Assembly: GCF_014193675.1 (NCBI RefSeq) | Contig: NZ_BLXZ01000006.1 | Location: 553-64,552 of the forward strand | From: Geomonas limicola | Lineage (GTDB): Bacteria; Desulfobacterota; Desulfuromonadia; Geobacterales; Geobacteraceae | Direction of reading: 5' to 3' | Length of the DNA: 64,000 bases | Shown: one piece after another, positions 18,186-26,480 of the stretch | How positions within the stretch are numbered: the first letter of the stretch is position 1 | Layout of the letters: each line of letters starts with the position of its first letter | Position numbers and translations under genes: made by a program | Notes under the pieces: generated by a model | The model's input: the letters and a program-made list of their open reading frames with translations, nothing else | What the model was told of the DNA's origin: nothing | The model's database searches: none

Positions 18186-18650
18186 TCAACCTGCCGGGGC
18201 TGCCGGACCGGCACCTGTTTCCGAACCCCGGTCGCGCCGCGCTTCGACCTTCAGCACGAACCAGGTCATGGCGAGAAACAGTACGTCACGGGCCAGCGCC
18301 GTCCACGGGGTGGTCTTCTCGCCCCCCTGCTTGAAGCAGCCGCAATCGATGTCGAGCCCCCGCACGATGGCCGAGGCCAGCGCCACGATAAACACCAGGT
18401 TCAACACGCCGATGATGAGCGCCCCGCTGCGCACCCGGTAGCCCAGCACCAGCAATATACCGCAGCAGAGTTCGACAAAGGGGAGCGCCGCCGCTGTCAG
18501 GTAGCTGCCGAAGTAGGGGAGGATCCGGTAGGCGGCCACGCTGCCGGCGAAGGCGACCGGGTCGGCGATCTTCAGAAGCGCCGCGTAGATGAAAACGGCA
18601 CCGAGCGTTATGCGCACCAGGGCCGGCAGGTAATGCTTCAACTGGCTCAT
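18186..18650 (-). CDS. MauE/DoxX-family redox membrane protein
   Basis: This encodes 154 residues with four predicted membrane helices. The pattern matches the MauE/DoxX family: LVRITLGAVFIYAALLKIADP in helix 1, LPFVELCCGILLVLGY in helix 2 and a DCGCF motif (Cys103 and Cys105) in a loop before the last helix. MauE-type proteins pass reducing equivalents across the membrane to thioredoxin-like or rhodanese-like partners. The ATG overlaps the stop of the upstream rhodanese gene by 4 nt, which supports a functional pair. The longer upstream reading is inside that gene and was rejected. Confidence 0.85.
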   Translation of the reverse strand: MSQLKHYLPALVRITLGAVFIYAALLKIADPVAFAGSVAAYRILPYFGSYLTAAALPFVELCCGILLVLGYRVRSGALIIGVLNLVFIVALASAIVRGLDIDCGCFKQGGEKTTPWTALARDVLFLAMTWFVLKVEARRDRGSETGAGPAAPAG

Positions 18651-19150
18651 GCCCCCCCCTTCGCTACCGGGTACCCCGCGTCGCGCCACTCAGGAAAGCC
18701 CCCCTCGTAGACATAGACGTTCGGGTAACCCGCCTTGACCAGGATCTTCGCGAGTTCCATGCTGTCGTGGCAGGAAAAACCGTTGCAGTAGGTGATGATG
18801 GAGGCCTCGGCGGGAACCTGCACCTTGAGCGGGCGCGACGGGTTCTTGGCGGCCTCCTCGAGCGGCAGGTTGAAGGCACCCTGGAGGTGCCCTTCCGCAA
18901 AGCTCGTCCTGCTGCGGGCGTCGAGCAGCACCGCCTGCTTCGCATCTACAAGCTCCTTCACCTGCATAAGCCCAAGCGGCATCGGCTCGGTGACCGCGTT
19001 GGCCGCGGGTGCCGCCGCTTCGGCCGGTCGGGCAACCTCCCCACGCCAGGCGCTGGTCAAAAGGGTCCTGTTCCAGGCGATGCCGACGCTTGCCGAGATC
19101 GCCACGATGAGCAGGATTTCCATGACTGTCCCCAGCCCGTTCTTCTTCAT
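18647..19150 (-). CDS. membrane-anchored rhodanese-like protein
   Basis: This encodes 167 residues. An N-terminal hydrophobic segment (about 9-26) anchors a single rhodanese domain (about 60-165) on the outer side of the membrane by inference. Recognisable elements are VLLDARSRTSFAEGHLQGAFNLP and the active-site loop at 122-128, C-N-G-F-S-C-H. The loop holds two cysteines (122 and 127) instead of the single cysteine with arginine of classical sulfurtransferases, so a disulfide-relay role is possible. AAAGG lies upstream of the chosen ATG. It is coupled to the MauE/DoxX gene downstream. Substrate is unknown. Confidence 0.88.
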   Translation of the reverse strand: MKKNGLGTVMEILLIVAISASVGIAWNRTLLTSAWRGEVARPAEAAAPAANAVTEPMPLGLMQVKELVDAKQAVLLDARSRTSFAEGHLQGAFNLPLEEAAKNPSRPLKVQVPAEASIITYCNGFSCHDSMELAKILVKAGYPNVYVYEGGFPEWRDAGYPVAKGGA

Positions 19151-19261
19151 GACCCCAACCTTTCGTACCGGGCCAGCTCCGGCCCCGCACACCACATTTT
19201 AGCTGATAAAAGAGATTCTACCGAGGAACGTTCCGAGGCGTCAACCGCGGCACCACGCAGG

Positions 19262-20314
19262 TCAGGGCTCTTCCCACTCGCGGAAGTCTCCCCGCTCGAT
19301 GGAAACCGAGACGATCTTGGCCGCCGCTGCCACCGGGATGGCGAGCAGGATCCCCCAGAAGCCGAACAACTCCCCGAGCGCCATCACCATGATGATGGTG
19401 AGCAGCGGGTTTAAATTCATGGAGCGCTTGAACACCAGCGGCTTCACCAGGTACCCCTCGAGGAAGTAGATGGCCGCAAAGGAGATTACCACCTTGACGA
19501 GGATGAGCCCGCTTTGGAACTTGAGGTAGGCGAAGAAGAGCGCCGGGATGGTGGCGATGATCACCCCGATGAAAGGGAGCACCGAGGCGAGCCCCGCGAA
19601 GATGCCGTTGAACAGGGCGTAGTCGACGTCGAGGATGACGAGGGCGATGCTGGAGAACAGGGCGACGATGAAGGAGACGATCAATTGCCCCCGGAGGTAG
19701 CCGCCGATGCTCTCGTTCACCTCGTTACCGATCTCGAGGAGCACCTCGCGGCGGCGCCAGGGGAGCCAGGAGGTGAGGGTCTTCTTGATCTGGGCCTTGT
19801 AAAAGAGCATGAAGAAGACCAGGATCGGCGAGAGCACCAGGTTGAAGATGTTGAAGATCAGGCTTGCGGCCGCGTTGTAGACCCCGGTCCCCAGGGTGGA
19901 GAAGAGCTTGTTGAGCCCCTCCACCGCCTTGTCCACCGCCCAGCTCCACTCCTCGGCGCCGTAGTAGGGCTGGATCTGCGCCTCGAGGCCGGCCGCCAGG
20001 TCACGCGCCTTCTGCAGGTAGAGCGGGATGCTGGGGATGAGTGCCTGCCAGCGCATCAGCACGAAGGGGACGAAGTAGGAGAAGAAAAAGACGGCGAAGA
20101 TCGAGAGCCCGAGGTAGAGCACCAGGATCCCCTTGGGGCGCGAGATTCCCCGTTTCTCCAGCTGCAGTACCAGGGGGTCCAGGAGATAGGCGATCACGAA
20201 GGAGAGCAGGAAACAGGAGGTGGTGTGGCGCAGGGCATGACCGGCCGCGAAGAGCGCCGCCCCGACAAGCAGGATCAGGACGGCACGGTTCGTAGCGCTG
20301 GCAGATGATGACAT
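19262..20314 (-). CDS. AI-2E family transporter (PerM-like membrane protein)
   Basis: This encodes 350 residues with seven to eight membrane helices. Family marks are the early LLSFVIAYLLDPLVLQLEKRGISR, a long soluble region in the middle (about 110-190), GGYLRGQLIVSFIVALFSSIAL, and the C-terminal LVKPLVFKRSMNLNPLLTIIMVM and GFWGILLAIPVAAAAKI segment. The family was named for autoinducer-2 export but includes Na+/H+ antiporters and proteins of unknown substrate, so the transported compound is open. GAGGAG precedes the ATG. The upstream gene (UPF0158) is on the same strand, 24 bp away, and may be co-transcribed. Confidence 0.9.
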   Translation of the reverse strand: MSSSASATNRAVLILLVGAALFAAGHALRHTTSCFLLSFVIAYLLDPLVLQLEKRGISRPKGILVLYLGLSIFAVFFFSYFVPFVLMRWQALIPSIPLYLQKARDLAAGLEAQIQPYYGAEEWSWAVDKAVEGLNKLFSTLGTGVYNAAASLIFNIFNLVLSPILVFFMLFYKAQIKKTLTSWLPWRRREVLLEIGNEVNESIGGYLRGQLIVSFIVALFSSIALVILDVDYALFNGIFAGLASVLPFIGVIIATIPALFFAYLKFQSGLILVKVVISFAAIYFLEGYLVKPLVFKRSMNLNPLLTIIMVMALGELFGFWGILLAIPVAAAAKIVSVSIERGDFREWEEP

Positions 20315-20338
20315 AGGCTCCTCGGGAGGTGCTCTGAA

Positions 20339-20776
20339 TTAGAATCCGCGTTCCGGCGGATAGATGTCGTGTTCTTCGAGCCACTGCCCGACGCGGCCGG
20401 TGATGAGCTCCTCGCGCACCGCGTTGAAGCGTTCCTGCTCTTCCGGGTAGAAGGAGAGGATCTCGCTCAGCCTGCCGTGGGACTGCTTCCCCACGAAGGC
20501 ACGGACCAGCATCGCCTTCAGGCCGTCGTTTTCCACCCCCTGGATGAAGGCGTGCACCATCTGGCGTTCCTGGGCGTAGTCGAAGGCCGGGATGGTCAGG
20601 TAGCGCTCGTTCTGAGCCTCCACCTCGTCCCAGAAGGGGTCGTCGTCATAGTCGGCCGGCACCGAGAAGATCTCGCCGGTCTCCCGGTCCAGGAAGTAGA
20701 TCATCTCGGGATCCGGGTTCTCGAAGGCTTCCATGAGATCGTCCCACACTATTTCCAGGTTCCGCATGTTGTGCAT
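20339..20776 (-). CDS. UPF0158 family protein
   Basis: This encodes 145 residues, acidic and soluble. It matches the uncharacterised UPF0158 family: an N-terminal WDDLMEAFENPDPEMIYFLDRETGEI, then PAFDYAQERQMVHAFI and a C-terminal RFNAVREELITGRVGQWLEEHDI. No catalytic motif is known. The ATG (MHNMRN) was preferred over a TTG one codon earlier because GGAG is 5 nt from it. It lies directly upstream of the AI-2E family gene. Confidence 0.85.
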   Translation of the reverse strand: MHNMRNLEIVWDDLMEAFENPDPEMIYFLDRETGEIFSVPADYDDDPFWDEVEAQNERYLTIPAFDYAQERQMVHAFIQGVENDGLKAMLVRAFVGKQSHGRLSEILSFYPEEQERFNAVREELITGRVGQWLEEHDIYPPERGF

Positions 20777-20842
20777 CAAAACTCCACCAAAGACAGGTTA
20801 ACAACCGTAGACCTGCCCGCTATTTTTGTATATATTGGCGCA

Positions 20843-21556
20843 ATGCGCAAGATCTTCGTCGCCGACGCCCACCTGAGAGCACCCCAGGACCACAACTACC
20901 GGACCCTGATCCGTTTCCTGGACACCCTGCCCCCCGACACCGACACCCTCTACCTCCTGGGAGACCTCTTCGAGTTCTGGATCGGTAACCCCGACCCCGT
21001 CTACCGTCACTATCGGGAGTTCGTGGACTGTCTCAAGGGGGTGCGCAGGCGGGGGGTACGGATCGTCTACTTCGAGGGGAACCATGATTTCCACCTGGAG
21101 CGCTTCTTCACAGAGCAGCTCGAGGCTGAGGTCCATGACGGCGCGGCGCTGGTCGAGATCGGCGGGCGCCGGGTCTACCTGTGCCACGGCGACGAGGTGA
21201 ACCGCGAGGACCGCGGTTACCGGCTGTTCCGGGGCCTCTTGCGCCACCCGCTGGTGAAGGCCCTGGTCCCGATCTTCCCGCAGCGCCTGGCCTGCCGGCT
21301 CGCGGAGTTCCTCTCCCGGCGCAGCCGCAGCCAGCACGGCCTGCGCGCCTCGCGCTGGGACTACCGCAGCATCCTGGAATCCTTCGCCCGGGAGCGTTTC
21401 GCCCAGGGGTGCGACGTGGTGATCACCGGGCACTTCCACCTGCCGATCATCTCCCACGTCGAGGGGAAAACCCTCATCTGCCTGGGGGACTGGATCAGCC
21501 AGTTCAGCTACGCCCAGTGCCTGGACGGCGAATTCACCCTGGAAACCTTCTCCTGA
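20843..21556 (+). CDS. LpxH-like metallophosphoesterase (UDP-2,3-diacylglucosamine diphosphatase family)
   Basis: This encodes 237 residues, the size of LpxH. Calcineurin-like metal motifs are in order: D-x-H in VADAHL, GDLFEFWIG, GNHDFH, CHGDE and GHFHLP. The GDLFEFWIG and the spacing fit UDP-2,3-diacylglucosamine hydrolases, which make lipid X in lipid A synthesis. E. coli LpxH has GNRD where this has GNHD, so a related phosphatase cannot be excluded. The reading frame is open much further upstream, antisense to the UPF0158 gene; the ATG at 20843 begins the family's conserved N-terminus. The ribosome binding site is weak. Confidence 0.85.
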   Translation: MRKIFVADAHLRAPQDHNYRTLIRFLDTLPPDTDTLYLLGDLFEFWIGNPDPVYRHYREFVDCLKGVRRRGVRIVYFEGNHDFHLERFFTEQLEAEVHDGAALVEIGGRRVYLCHGDEVNREDRGYRLFRGLLRHPLVKALVPIFPQRLACRLAEFLSRRSRSQHGLRASRWDYRSILESFARERFAQGCDVVITGHFHLPIISHVEGKTLICLGDWISQFSYAQCLDGEFTLETFS

Positions 21557-21571
21557 TCCCCGCCGGCCCCT

Positions 21572-21802
21572 TCAGGGGAGGCCGAACAGCTTCAGATACC
21601 CGGCCACCCGTTCCTCCAGGGTTGCCGCGGCAATTTTTTCGCAGAGCTCATCGGGACGGTAGCCGCGGCAGACCGCCGGCCGCTCCTGGTAGATCCCGCA
21701 CTGAAAGGTTTCGGACAGGTGCCGGCAGCGCTCGCCGACCCTCTTGCCGAGTGAGCTTATGTCCGGTGCCACACAGCAGGTACCGCATCTTCGGCAGTCC
21801 AT
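21572..21802 (-). CDS. YkgJ-type cysteine cluster protein
   Basis: This encodes 76 residues. Cysteines are in the zinc/iron-chelating pattern of the YkgJ family: MDCRRCGTCCVAPD at the start, then CRHL, QCGIY, RPAVCRGY and ELCEK. Such short proteins are widespread and unassigned; a metal-binding role is inferred from the cysteines. It starts 9 bp after the stop of the transpeptidase gene, within whose 3' end its G-rich ribosome binding site lies, so the two are probably co-transcribed. Confidence 0.85.
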   Translation of the reverse strand: MDCRRCGTCCVAPDISSLGKRVGERCRHLSETFQCGIYQERPAVCRGYRPDELCEKIAAATLEERVAGYLKLFGLP

Positions 21803-21811
21803 GCCACCCCC

Positions 21812-23155
21812 CTACTTGAAGAAGGCCTCCAGGGCCTGCTCGCCCACGTGGGTCGCCTTGATGCGCCACTTGTTCTGGTTGATCACCAGGGCCGCGATGG
21901 CCACCTGGGGATCCTCCATCGGTGCGTAGGCGGCAAACCAGCTGTAGTGGCCGGCGGGGTCCTTCCCGTCGATGGACCCGGTCTTGGCCGCGACGTGCAG
22001 CGAGTTGAACAGCGGGCGCCCGCGCCGGTCGTGGAAGGCCTTGCGCGAGGTGCCGCTCACCACCGTGGTGGAGAGCATGCGTGCCAGCTCGTTGGCGGTC
22101 TGGGGGGTGAAGACGGTACGCAGCGGCTTCGGCTGCTGGGTAAAGAGCGGTTTCCCCTTGGCGTCGAAGATCTGTTGTGCCAGGGACGGTGTCATCATCA
22201 CCCCGTTGTTGGCCACGGTGGCCATGATGGTCGCGGCATGAAACGGCGAGGTCTTCACCTCGTGGTCCAGCCCGGCCCCCATGCGCATCAGCTGGTCAAT
22301 GGTCCCCGGCGCGGGGGCGCGGCTCGGGATTGCCGGCGAGCCCGGGAAGAGTTCCTGGTTGAAACCGTAGCGCCCGGCGTAGGTGAGGAGCGGGTCGCGC
22401 CCGACAAACTCGCCGGCCAGGCGGCCGAAAACCGGGTTGACCGACTTTCCCATCGCCATGGTAAGCGACATCTGCTGGCCGCGCCCCGAGCGTACCCGCC
22501 AGTACTTCGGGTTCTCAGAGGTGAGCCGGCCGTTGAAGGCGAAGGCGGTGTCGGCGGTGACCTTCTTCTCTTCCAGCGCAGCGGTTGCCGTGACGATCTT
22601 GAAGAGCGAGGCCATCGGGTAGAGGTTGTAGCAGGCGTTCTGCTCCCAGCCCGGTTGGACCGAGGAGTGCGCCACCGTAGCCAGCACCTTGCCGGTCTTG
22701 GGCTCGATCGCCACGAACAGCCCGTAGGGGACCTTATAGTCGTTGAACACCTTCTCGACGCGTCGCTGCATCGCCTCGTTGATCGCGTAGACCACCGTTC
22801 CCCCCTGGGGGAGCGGTGCGCAGAAGGTACCGTTTTCGGGACGGGCGTTGGGGTAGGCCTGGGCGGCCAGCCGGAAGGCGTTGCTGCTGTCCACCTTTTC
22901 CGCAGTGAGCGCGGCAAACGGGGTACTCTTGGGGGGACTCGGAGCGCTGGTCTTGGGACGGGTCGAGCCGAACAGCGAGATGAGCGGGTAACAGGCGAGC
23001 AGCAGCGCCAGCACCGGAAGGATGATCTTGAGACGGCGCCTTTTGGGGGGCGTCTCTTCGATATCGCTGAAGGGGGTGCGAAGTTCCGGTTTCCTGGTGG
23101 CCTGGGGCTGACGCCTGCGTCGGGACTGGTTATCTATATCTTTAAAATCTTGCAT
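21812..23155 (-). CDS. penicillin-binding transpeptidase domain protein
   Basis: This encodes 447 residues. A basic cytoplasmic N-terminus (about 1-42) and one membrane helix (44-64) lead to a periplasmic transpeptidase domain. The active-site serine is Ser183 in ASLFK (S-x-x-K), the second motif is Ser238-Val-Asn240, and the third Lys391-Thr-Gly393. There is no glycosyltransferase domain and no long class B dimerisation domain, so it is a short PBP2-like or class D-like transpeptidase. It probably crosslinks peptidoglycan. The substrate preference is unknown. The downstream YkgJ-type gene is 9 bp away. Confidence 0.88.
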   Translation of the reverse strand: MQDFKDIDNQSRRRRQPQATRKPELRTPFSDIEETPPKRRRLKIILPVLALLLACYPLISLFGSTRPKTSAPSPPKSTPFAALTAEKVDSSNAFRLAAQAYPNARPENGTFCAPLPQGGTVVYAINEAMQRRVEKVFNDYKVPYGLFVAIEPKTGKVLATVAHSSVQPGWEQNACYNLYPMASLFKIVTATAALEEKKVTADTAFAFNGRLTSENPKYWRVRSGRGQQMSLTMAMGKSVNPVFGRLAGEFVGRDPLLTYAGRYGFNQELFPGSPAIPSRAPAPGTIDQLMRMGAGLDHEVKTSPFHAATIMATVANNGVMMTPSLAQQIFDAKGKPLFTQQPKPLRTVFTPQTANELARMLSTTVVSGTSRKAFHDRRGRPLFNSLHVAAKTGSIDGKDPAGHYSWFAAYAPMEDPQVAIAALVINQNKWRIKATHVGEQALEAFFK

Positions 23156-23205
23156 AAACTCGCTTTACACCCGCCGTTTTAATCGGCCCACTATATGTCA
23201 TGTGG

Positions 23206-24546
23206 TCACGCTTTGTCAACGCCGGGGGGCGGAGAATTCTGGGCCGTTCGGGCCGTGCCGAACTCCTTCAGGTTCACCCCGGCAAGCCGCTCGCGCAGCG
23301 CCTGATCGACCACCTCGAGCATCTCCTGGGCCTCCGCTTCCTCGACCAGGTTGCAGCGGTTGCCGTGGCGACGCAGGGCGATCAGCACCTCGGCTATCGG
23401 GATCTGGTCCAGTTCACGGGCCGGCAGGTACGAGGCGACCGGCCGGTCGGTACTCACGATGAACCCGGCTGCGGTAAGTTTGCCCAGGGTGTCCCGGATG
23501 ATGCGCAACGGTACCCCCATGCGGCGCGCGAGCTGCTCCTCGCTCCAGGCGGGTAAGCCGCCGTGGAAGGCCTCGGCGATGTGGCGCAGGGTGGCGAGGG
23601 CCACCAGTTCGGCCGAGGCCTGGCTGATCTGGCCGCCGCGCAGGTCGCGCCGGAAGGTGTGCAGCTGCTGGTGGGCCGCCACGACCTCCATCCCGAACAA
23701 GACGATGATCCAGCTCACGTAGATCCAGACCATGAGGATGGGGAGCACCGCGAGGGTCCCGTAGATGGCGTTGTAGTTGCCGACCCCCACCTGGAAGTGG
23801 ATGTAGCCCCACTGCGCGATCTGCCAGAGCGTCCCGGCGCACACCGCCCCCAAGAACGCCGATCTGAAGCGCACCTTCGTGTTGGGGATGAAGCTGTACA
23901 TGAGGAAGAGGGCGATCCAGACGCTCAGGTAGGGGGCGAGCCCGAGCACCAGGAAGAAGAGGTCCCCCAGGTAGGTGTTCTCGAAAAACCAGGTGGCCAG
24001 CCACCTGCTCTGCAGCGTGGTGGTGATGGAGGTGGCGGCGAGGAGTAAAAGCGGTGCGCTCAAAAGGACGCTCAGGTAATCGCTGAACTTGCGGTACAGC
24101 GTGCGGGTCTCGGTGACCCCCCAGGAGACGTTGAAGGAATCCTCGATGCTCCCCAGCATGCTGATCGCGGTCACCAAAAGCGCCGCGAGGCCGATGGCCC
24201 CCACCGACCCCATGTTGGTGTTGTTGATGTAGGAGAGGACCCTGGTGACCACCACCTCGGAGCCGGCGGCGACCTGTTTCAGGATGAGCGGCGCCAGGCG
24301 GTTCTGGGCGCCGAAACCCTTGAGGATGGAAAAGGCCAGGGCAAAAAGGGGCACGAAGGAGAGTAGCGTGGTGAAGGAGAGTGCGGAGGCGCGCAATAGC
24401 GAGTTGTTGCGCATGAAGTTCGCGCCGACGTAGCTTAGGAACTGCACGAGGGCGACCAGCTGCCCCTTGCTGCCGCCGAGCGCCTTCGGGTCGAGCTCCC
24501 AGAGTCCCGTGCCGAAAAGATCTTTCCATCCTGGTGCCTGGTTCAT
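23206..24546 (-). CDS. YihY/UPF0761 membrane protein with a C-terminal winged-helix domain
   Basis: This encodes 446 residues. The first ~290 are the YihY (formerly ribonuclease BN) membrane core with six helices: ALSFTTLLSFVPLFALAFS, WGVTETRTLYRKFSDYLSVL, and AILPILMVWIYVSWIIVLFG-type elements near the end of the core. Residues from about 310 form an extra cytoplasmic region with SEEQLARRMGVPLRIIRDTLGKL and GFIVSTDRP, a helix-turn-helix and wing like those of Rrf2-family regulators. No nuclease function should be assumed for this family. GAGG precedes the ATG. The fused domain suggests nucleic-acid or protein binding, which is inference. Confidence 0.87.
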   Translation of the reverse strand: MNQAPGWKDLFGTGLWELDPKALGGSKGQLVALVQFLSYVGANFMRNNSLLRASALSFTTLLSFVPLFALAFSILKGFGAQNRLAPLILKQVAAGSEVVVTRVLSYINNTNMGSVGAIGLAALLVTAISMLGSIEDSFNVSWGVTETRTLYRKFSDYLSVLLSAPLLLLAATSITTTLQSRWLATWFFENTYLGDLFFLVLGLAPYLSVWIALFLMYSFIPNTKVRFRSAFLGAVCAGTLWQIAQWGYIHFQVGVGNYNAIYGTLAVLPILMVWIYVSWIIVLFGMEVVAAHQQLHTFRRDLRGGQISQASAELVALATLRHIAEAFHGGLPAWSEEQLARRMGVPLRIIRDTLGKLTAAGFIVSTDRPVASYLPARELDQIPIAEVLIALRRHGNRCNLVEEAEAQEMLEVVDQALRERLAGVNLKEFGTARTAQNSPPPGVDKA

Positions 24547-24653
24547 ACCCTACCTCGAAAGAAGCCGGTGAGAGTCGTCAACGTGGTGAGTCGAAGGAGC
24601 GTCGGCCCCCACGGTGCGCTCCGGGTGCTGCAGCCCGCTTGCGCACCGGTCAC

Positions 24654-24681
24654 AAAAAAAGCCCACCGAAGTGGGCTTTTT
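24654..24681 (-). terminator. terminator after the YtxH gene (bidirectional)
   Basis: AAAAAGCCCAC and GTGGGCTTTTT form a perfect 11-bp stem with a 4-nt loop, and T-tracts occur on both strands. It lies 16 bp downstream of the YtxH gene stop. Confidence 0.9.
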
Positions 24682-24697
24682 CAGGGAACACGACCGG

Positions 24698-25009
24698 CTA
24701 GACGGCCTTTTGTTTTTCCTTCTCCCGCTCCATCGCCTCCTTGCCGGCTTCGATGGCGGAGGTGATGATGCTCTTCTTTTCCAGCACGACTTCCTTGCCG
24801 TCCTCATAGCTCGCCCTGATCTTGTCCTGAGCCTCAGTGGCGTACTCTTTGATCTTCTCTACGGCATCATCGGCCAGATCCTTGATCTTGCCGCGCATCT
24901 CTTCGCCGGTCTTCGGTGCAAACAAAAGTGCAGTACCTACACCTACAGCAGCACCAGCGAGAAAAGACAGCAGCATCGTCATAGTTGCGTTGTTGTTATC
25001 ATCAGACAT
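24698..25009 (-). CDS. YtxH domain protein
   Basis: This encodes 103 residues. A single N-terminal membrane helix with the glycine-rich FLAGAAVGVGTALLFAPKTGEE is the hallmark of YtxH (general stress protein) family members, followed by a long charged helix likely to form a coiled coil. Function is unknown; relatives are stress-induced. It starts 5 bp after the DUF948 gene stop, with a G-rich ribosome binding site overlapping the end of that gene, so the two form an operon. Confidence 0.88.
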   Translation of the reverse strand: MSDDNNNATMTMLLSFLAGAAVGVGTALLFAPKTGEEMRGKIKDLADDAVEKIKEYATEAQDKIRASYEDGKEVVLEKKSIITSAIEAGKEAMEREKEKQKAV

Positions 25010-25014
25010 GGCAG

Positions 25015-25407
25015 TTACCCCCCCTTTTTTTTAAGTAGTCTATCAGCAATAAACTGCCCTGCAACTCTCGCTCCGGTGAGCCAACTGGAAGAACCAGAGA
25101 CAATGGTCGAGGCGACCCCGATCACCCGGTTGATCATGCGGATGTTGTGTCCGGCGTGCCCCAGCTCCTCCATGAACAGGTTGATCCCGTCGGCATTGGC
25201 CGCGGCAGAGTTGGTCACCACCTTCACGTCGGCCACGGTGTCGCGCAGGTCCTTGATGAGGGGCTTGAGCTCGAGCTGGAGCGTGTCGGAGAAGGTACGC
25301 AGCGAAATTGCGGTTTGTTTCAGTTCGAGCAGGACGGGGATCAAGCAGAACGCCAGAACCACCAGCGTCAGCGCCGTCACTGCCGAGGTTATCTCCAGAA
25401 ATAGCAT
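25015..25407 (-). CDS. DUF948 family membrane protein
   Basis: This encodes 130 residues. One N-terminal membrane helix (about 5-28) is followed by an amphipathic helical region (VLLELKQTAISLRTFSDTL, IKDLRDTVADVKVVTN) typical of DUF948, a family commonly found next to YtxH genes. GGGAGG precedes the ATG by 6 nt. The C-terminus is short and basic (LLKKKGG). Role unknown; the pairing with YtxH suggests a shared envelope-stress function. Confidence 0.88.
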   Translation of the reverse strand: MLFLEITSAVTALTLVVLAFCLIPVLLELKQTAISLRTFSDTLQLELKPLIKDLRDTVADVKVVTNSAAANADGINLFMEELGHAGHNIRMINRVIGVASTIVSGSSSWLTGARVAGQFIADRLLKKKGG

Positions 25408-25475
25408 GCGTTCCTCCCTTAACAGCGATTCTTTGCCAGGGTTTTCGATAGCAGTGGTGGAAGGGACAAACGGTT

Positions 25476-25503
25476 CGGGGAGGCCGGAAACCCGGCCTCC
25501 CCG
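25476..25503 (-). terminator. strong hairpin downstream of the cytochrome gene
   Basis: CGGGGAGGCCGG and CCGGCCTCCCCG form a perfect 12-bp stem with a 4-nt loop, 18 bp past the cytochrome stop. The downstream T content is low, so it may slow decay or terminate weakly. Confidence 0.6.
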
Positions 25504-25521
25504 AGAGGTGCAAAAGAAGGG

Positions 25522-26406
25522 TTACTTCTTGGCCGGTGCGGCAGCGGGCTTCTTGGCAGCCGGAGCAGCCGGAGCCTTCGGAGCAGCAGCCGGTGCCGAA
25601 GCGGCGGCCGGAGCGGACCAGTGGTTCAGGTCGTGGGCGATGCTGTGGCACTCGCCGCATTTCGGGAACTTGGCCATGATGGCTGCCGGGTGCGGTTTCA
25701 CGTGGCACTGGGTGCAGGCCGGAACGGTCTTATGCTTGTCCTTGTGGCAGTATGCGCAGGCCAGCTTGCTGTGCTTGGAGGTGCTGGCGGTCAAGAGGGT
25801 GAAGGCCTTCTTGTGGCAGGCGGCGCAGAACTTGGACGGAACGTCGGACTTGTAGGTCACCTCTTTCGGCATGTGAGCCTGGTGGCAGGCCTTGCAGTCT
25901 TTCTGCACGATTTCGGTGGAGTGCGACTTGTGGCACTGGGTGCAGTCCGGAATCCGGCCGTGAACGTTGTGGCAGAAGGAGCAGGCGAGGGCGGAGTGCT
26001 TGCTCTTGAAGGTGCGCAGCTTCTCGATCTGCGGGGTGTGGCAGGTGAGGCACGGATCGGTTACGTTGTTGCCGAACTTGATCACCTTCGGGGTATGCGG
26101 GTTGCTGTGGCAGTTCAGGCAGCCCTGGAGTTTGTAGTGCGGCTTGCCGTCGTGGCACTGGCTGCAGAGGGGGATCGGCTTTTTCACCTTGGGCGGGTGA
26201 CCCTGGTGGCAGTCCTGGCAGGTGACTTCGGTCTTGTGCTTGCCGCCGTTGGTCGCGATGTCCTTGGGCGGTTTTTCATGGCACTTGACGCAGTCGGCGT
26301 TGGTCAGGGTTGCCGGCGCTTGTGCAGGGTCAGCGGCCACGGCCGTTCCAATACAGCAGAACAGAAAAATTGCCGAAAGAAGATTTAGTACTCGTGCTAC
26401 TCTCAT
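25522..26406 (-). CDS. dodecaheme c-type cytochrome with Ala/Pro/Lys-rich tail
   Basis: This encodes 294 residues with a signal peptide (cleavage near TAVA-ADP). Twelve CxxCH heme motifs are present, in order CVKCH, CQDCH, CSQCH, CLNCH, CLTCH, CSFCH, CTQCH, CKACH, CAACH, CAYCH, CTQCH and CGECH, spaced by about 20 residues, so heme makes up much of the mass. Many additional histidines can supply the sixth ligand. The last ~30 residues are low complexity, with Ala, Pro and Lys. The protein is periplasmic or outer-surface and likely carries electrons in metal respiration. No membrane anchor is seen. AAGGAGG lies upstream of the ATG and a good promoter precedes it. I do not match it to a named Omc or Ppc protein. 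Confidence 0.95.
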   Translation of the reverse strand: MRVARVLNLLSAIFLFCCIGTAVAADPAQAPATLTNADCVKCHEKPPKDIATNGGKHKTEVTCQDCHQGHPPKVKKPIPLCSQCHDGKPHYKLQGCLNCHSNPHTPKVIKFGNNVTDPCLTCHTPQIEKLRTFKSKHSALACSFCHNVHGRIPDCTQCHKSHSTEIVQKDCKACHQAHMPKEVTYKSDVPSKFCAACHKKAFTLLTASTSKHSKLACAYCHKDKHKTVPACTQCHVKPHPAAIMAKFPKCGECHSIAHDLNHWSAPAAASAPAAAPKAPAAPAAKKPAAAPAKK

Positions 26407-26452
26407 TGCCCCCTCCTTGGTGGTAAAACGAAGTTAATTATAAGCATGGATT

Positions 26453-26480
26453 TATATAACGTCTTGAGGTTCCTTGTCAA
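26453..26480 (-). promoter_or_regulatory. promoter of the dodecaheme cytochrome gene
   Basis: On the minus strand TTGACA and TATATA are separated by 16 bp, placing transcription start about 40 nt before the ATG. The -35 is perfect. No c-di-GMP (GEMM) riboswitch was recognised in the short leader. Confidence 0.65.
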
